The notes beneath the pieces are model-generated. The model was given only the letters and a program-made list of their open reading frames with translations. It was not told where the DNA came from and made no database searches. 64,000 nucleotides of DNA from assembly GCA_905221605.1 (NCBI GenBank), contig CAJNDS010002470.1, positions 342,717 to 406,716 on the forward strand, read 5' to 3'. Origin of the DNA: Symbiodinium natans (Eukaryota; Sar; Dinophyceae; Suessiales; Symbiodiniaceae). This document shows, in pieces, positions 60,345-64,000 of the stretch. Position numbers and translations under genes: made by a program. Within the stretch, counting starts at the first letter, position 1; every line of letters begins with the position of its first letter.

Positions 60345-60668
60345 CCGTGGGTATATACAATACTATATGTATATGCATATGTACACAGTCATATAATGTC
60401 TTAGAATGCATACATATATATATATATATATATATCTTTTTATATCCTCTACCTATATATATATATATATATTTATGTGTGTGTGTATAGGTTCTGGTTA
60501 TATTCACTACATACATCTATCCATCTATCTGTATATTCCTTTACATAACGCATATTTGTCGTATATCATTTATACAACAGATCGTAGAACACATATAGTC
60601 GAGAAATGTTATATAGATAGATATATATATACATATATATAGAGATGTATATATATATATACACATAC
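60345..60668. repeat. AT microsatellite region
   Basis: Imperfect TA/TG/CA repeats over 300 bases; open frames on both strands are repeat artefacts. Confidence 0.9.
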
Positions 60669-60787
60669 ACATGTAATGCCAGAGCATGCTTCTGACATGT
60701 TCATGGGTTGAACCGAGGCTGGAAAGCTTCAAAGCAGAGATGCCCACCTACTCTTCTGAGTGCTCCTTGGCCTCCTTCCGGAAACAA

Positions 60788-60895
60788 GGGTTTAGGGTTT
60801 AGGGTTTAGGGTTTAGGGCTTAAGGTTTAGGGTTTAGGGTTTAGGGTTTAGGGTTTAGGGTTTAGGGTTTAGGGTTTAGGGTTTAGGGTTTAGGG
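60788..60895 (+). repeat. TTTAGGG array, about fifteen units
   Basis: Nearly perfect, with one AAGG interruption near 60826. Confidence 0.95.
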
Positions 60896-61219
60896 CACAA
60901 GGTTTGTGTGGCGCTCTTTGAATCGAAGCTCTGCAAGGGTCCCGAGCAGCCATGAACAACCCAGGCTTGAACTACAAGGATCTTTGGACCAAGCCGCTTG
61001 GCTGCAGACTGGGAATCCCGCGCGGATCCCGGATAAGGACGTCGAATAGAAATCGGTCAACGTCAGCATATTGTTGACCTTTCCATTCTTTCTGAACAGG
61101 CAGCCAAATGAATTGTCAGCTGCACGCGGTACTGTAAGCTGCCAAATCGCGGTCGCGGCTTTTTTGTCGCATTGATACAGGATGCGTCTCACGTCCTTCT
61201 ATTGGTACGGTACTGATGC

Positions 61220-61435
61220 TTGTTGTTGGGCTCCTACTGCTGCAATGGTAGCAACCTGCACAGCCTTCTTCGCTTTGACCCTTCGAAGTCCGCTCGAATG
61301 TGCTTTGGGCAGAGAGTCCGTTCTGGTCCTTGTTCTGAATCACTCCGACAAAGCAGCCATGTTACGCTGGGTTCCGCAGGGTCTTTGCTGCTTGTTGCAG
61401 CTGCCCCCAACATTCCTGCTACCTTGAGTCGCTGG
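61220..61435 (+). CDS. Protein-like ORF, unknown
   Basis: The frame reads NGSNLHSLLRFDPSKSARMC then FGQRVRSGPCSESLRQSS and a hydrophobic GSLLLVAAAPNIPA. It is open to 61537, but the last part is less convincing. Exon edges are not resolved. Confidence 0.3.
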
Positions 61436-62151
61436 CTGCATGTATATGCTTTCACTTCACACCGATGCACACGCACGCACGTGGAGACGCACACCCTAGG
61501 CCCTCACCTTGAGTCATTGACTCTGAAAGTTCCCTAAAGCCTAACCCGCCATCCTGACTACAGACAGAAATCCCAACCCTCAGTGAGCTAGCCCTAAATT
61601 TTGAACCTTCCATGAACAACCCCAGAATCCCTTTTCCGCTACATGAGCCGACGCTGCAGAGATTTTGGCAGGGAAGTGCCGTAGATGATGTCCCTTACAG
61701 CAAGTACTGGAAACGTCGTAGACTGCTGCCTCAGCACTTCGTTCCGCTGTTTCCAGGGCCTGTGCTCTTGCTGTTGAAAATTCTCAGGATCACGGAAACC
61801 TTCAAGAACAGCGAAGGTGAGCAAGTGACTGCCCCTCGCAAGCATATTTATGGCAGAGGTTGTGTGAGGCGTCAAAGCATTTTGCTTTGAAAAAGCGCTT
61901 GCCTCCACACAGGTGGGCAGCAAAATCATGAGCACCAGTGTGACAAGATTCAGTGTGATAAGCTGCTTTTCCCCAGCACACGAGTCACAACGTGGTGCCG
62001 CCCACCTGCACAGTCCCTGCTTTGCCGTGCTGTGACAATCACACAGAGTACCTCATAGGCACACGCAAGTAGGTTGTTGTTCTGCCTAAACCCTAAACCC
62101 TAAACTCTAAACCCTGGAAGGGTGTTCGTAACTCTTTCTGCGCGTGCCAAG

Positions 62152-62238
62152 GAAGAGTCCCCGATTGAGGCAGATCCCAGCACTGCGGAGAAGGAAATGC
62201 AGGACTACCACCCGTGCGCCGCTTGGCCAGTGGCTGAG
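62152..62238 (+). CDS. Exon-like segment, 29 codons, unknown protein
   Basis: Exactly 87 nt from GCCAAG|G to GCTGAG|GT. Reads EESPIEADPSTAEKEMQDYH then PCAAWPVAE. A CCCTAAA tract precedes and a TTTAGGG tract starts 10 nt after the donor. Confidence 0.5.
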
Positions 62239-62573
62239 GTTAACCCTTAAGGGTTTAGGGTTTAGGGTAGTTTAGGGTTTAGGGTTTAGGGTTTAGGGTT
62301 GGGCTGCATGGGGCTGCTAGGAATTCGTGTAAGAGTTGGCTCGCAAATTGAAGCAGCATGCACACTGTGCCCCATACGTCAATCAGTGGACAGGTAAACC
62401 CAGTGCCTATGGCGAGAGGGAAATTTTTGCTTGCGATGTTCAGCACCTTATCCACTGGGCCCAAAACGGAGGTCACTGAAATTTGTATATCTGATGTTTT
62501 GGAGTTCCGTACAATGGGTCAGCCATTCTTTAAGGCTCTTCTTTGCATGGGTTCCTGTTAAGAGTGGGCCCAG

Positions 62574-62684
62574 GAGATTGCCCGACATGTCGGTGGAACC
62601 TTCGGCAAGCTTGGCAAGGGAGATGGCTCCAACACTCCGGAGACGCTTGTCGCAACGCTTTATGGCAAATGTCTGATCATGTAA
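62574..62684 (+). CDS. Probable terminal exon, unknown protein
   Basis: After GCCCAG|G, 36 codons read EIARHVGGTFGKLGKGDGSN then TPETLVATLYGKCLIM and end TAA at 62682-62684. Codon use is strongly biased. Possibly the 3' end of the gene containing 62152-62238. Confidence 0.45.
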   Translation, partial: EIARHVGGTFGKLGKGDGSNTPETLVATLYGKCLIM

Positions 62685-63244
62685 TGGCGCAGCAAGCACG
62701 CTCTTTTTGCTGCTGGGAGGGTGCACTGAAATGCAAAAGTGCGTGTTTGAGTCTTCTCCTGAGCAAGGGCTGTTTGCTGGGAGTGGTAGTGTAGGGGCAA
62801 CTTCCACATTATAGCCAGTGGCGGCAGCTGACCTGGTGAATTCTGTACCTCCTCACGCTAGATTGTCACAGGCACTTGTGCAAGGAGCTGTTGAACTCGC
62901 AAGCTGAAGAGCTTATTTGAAAGGTTGCAAACCTCAAATTTGTGCTATGTCGCAGTGTGGAGGACACCCAAGCCAGCTCTATCCAAACTGTTCTTGTTGA
63001 TGGTAGATTGGGGTTCCAACACAAGCTGAGCTGCCGCCGCAGTCAAAGACAAATCATGCACCAGGAACATGCTCTATGACGACTGGGAGTTGTGCGGCGA
63101 GGGAGATCGTGAGAGAGACCTCCTTGTAGCGCGACGCAGCCTTGCAGGACAGAGCGTCTGTGCAAGATGCGATTGACATTGGGGGCGCATGTCCTGAAGC
63201 AACGGCGGCCCATCATTCTGCAAAGCTTGCCACACCGAAGACAG

Positions 63245-63332
63245 ACCTGGGACTTTATGTACCTACAGTTTAGTAGTAACTACCCTTAAATTTCGTAGGT
63301 CAAACCCATAAACAGTAGGTAAAGAGGGTCCC
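63245..63332. mobile_element. Small palindromic element
   Basis: CTGGGACTTTATGTACCTAC at the left and the complement of the right end, CTGGGACCCTCTTTACCTAC, are near matches. Single copy here. Confidence 0.4.
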
Positions 63333-63850
63333 AGTAAACCCTAAACCCTAAACCGGAAGTCCGAAGCTTCGAATAGCCAGTAGTTCCGCCAGGAGCCAGA
63401 GTCGAACATGCGGCCAACATCGCAAAAAGCGCGACCAGGTGGCAGGAAATTCTTCGTGCACCCTCTCCATTCTTTGGGACTCGGGTGGAGATGGAGGGGT
63501 GGGCTAGGGCTTAGGGTTTAGGGTTTAGGGTTTAGGGTTTCGGGTTTCGGGTTTATCTCCTGTTACGGATAGTGCGTGAGCAATGGGGGCATCACTGCAC
63601 CAATGATAGCGTTGACGCCACGCGACCCGCCTCGGCCGGGGCCTGCCCAGCGGCGAGGCAACCCAAACCGGAGATGGTGGGGTTAGTGCATGTTCGAGGT
63701 GGGGTACCTGTTTTATGCTACCCAGACATCTACGGCCCGAGGCCTCGGCGGAAATTTGGGATCCAAAATTCTTAAGTATTCTCGTGCAAGCTTCCTGGAC
63801 ACGGTGTTCAGAGTCCTGAGCACACTTGAACACTTGACCCGAAACCTGAG

Positions 63851-63958
63851 GTGGCTAACTGGGCTTGTGAGTTCGCACCCGAAGTGGAGATTGCACCTTT
63901 TGGCGCTGGCATTGAGATCGGGAACAGCGACATCTGTGGCGATGCTGTGGACCGCCAG
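63851..63958 (+). CDS. Exon-like segment, 36 codons, unknown protein
   Basis: Exactly 108 nt from CCTGAG|G to CGCCAG. Reads VANWACEFAPEVEIAPFGAG then IEIGNSDICGDAVDRQ. Acidic with three Cys. TTTAGG follows within 10 nt. Confidence 0.45.
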
Positions 63959-64000
63959 GGATGTAAGGGTTTAGGCTTGCGGGTGCCGTCTGTCCATGCA

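Overview
This window looks like nuclear DNA of a dinoflagellate (inference). It carries dozens of interstitial tracts of the heptamer TTTAGGG / CCCTAAA. Its protein-like segments are short (40-110 nt) and usually open after AG|G and close before GC, GT or GA, the splice style described for dinoflagellates. Two large retroelements of types common in that group are present. No rRNA, tRNA, spliced-leader gene or CRISPR array was found. The species cannot be fixed from sequence alone.

Layout. 0-10.6 kb: scattered short exon-like segments, nearly all on +, between telomere-like tracts, AT microsatellites and small palindromic elements. 10.7-14.6 kb: a multi-exon gene of unknown function (copy A). 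19.2-29.1 kb: a young Ty1/copia LTR retrotransposon on the minus strand with TG...CA LTRs, a perfect 5-bp target duplication, a polypurine tract and a gag-protease-integrase-RT-RNase H polyprotein. 31.0-36.9 kb: a second, colinear copy (B) of the multi-exon gene. 37-46 kb: more exon-like segments, a CGAAGAC-type satellite and palindromic elements. 46.36-52.94 kb: a complete tyrosine-recombinase retroelement of DIRS/PAT type with split direct repeats (A1 - ORFs - B1 - A2 - B2), encoding a small cysteine-rich membrane ORF, Gag, RT/RNase H, tyrosine recombinase and a cytosine-methyltransferase-like domain. 53-64 kb: more exon-like segments, including two with in-frame stops that look like terminal exons.

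How it fits together. The host genes seem to be chains of very short exons whose introns hold telomere-like repeats. The A/B pair supports this: two exons are 80 nt and 75 nt in both copies, keep the frame and boundary dinucleotides, and differ mainly by substitutions, while the intervening DNA is unrelated. The mobile fraction has three layers: LTR/copia, DIRS/PAT, and several families of 90-150 bp palindromic MITE-like elements with more than one copy here.

Limits. Everything was read by eye. Exon edges are proposals from frame and splice-like dinucleotides. No similarity search was possible, so host proteins are left unnamed.
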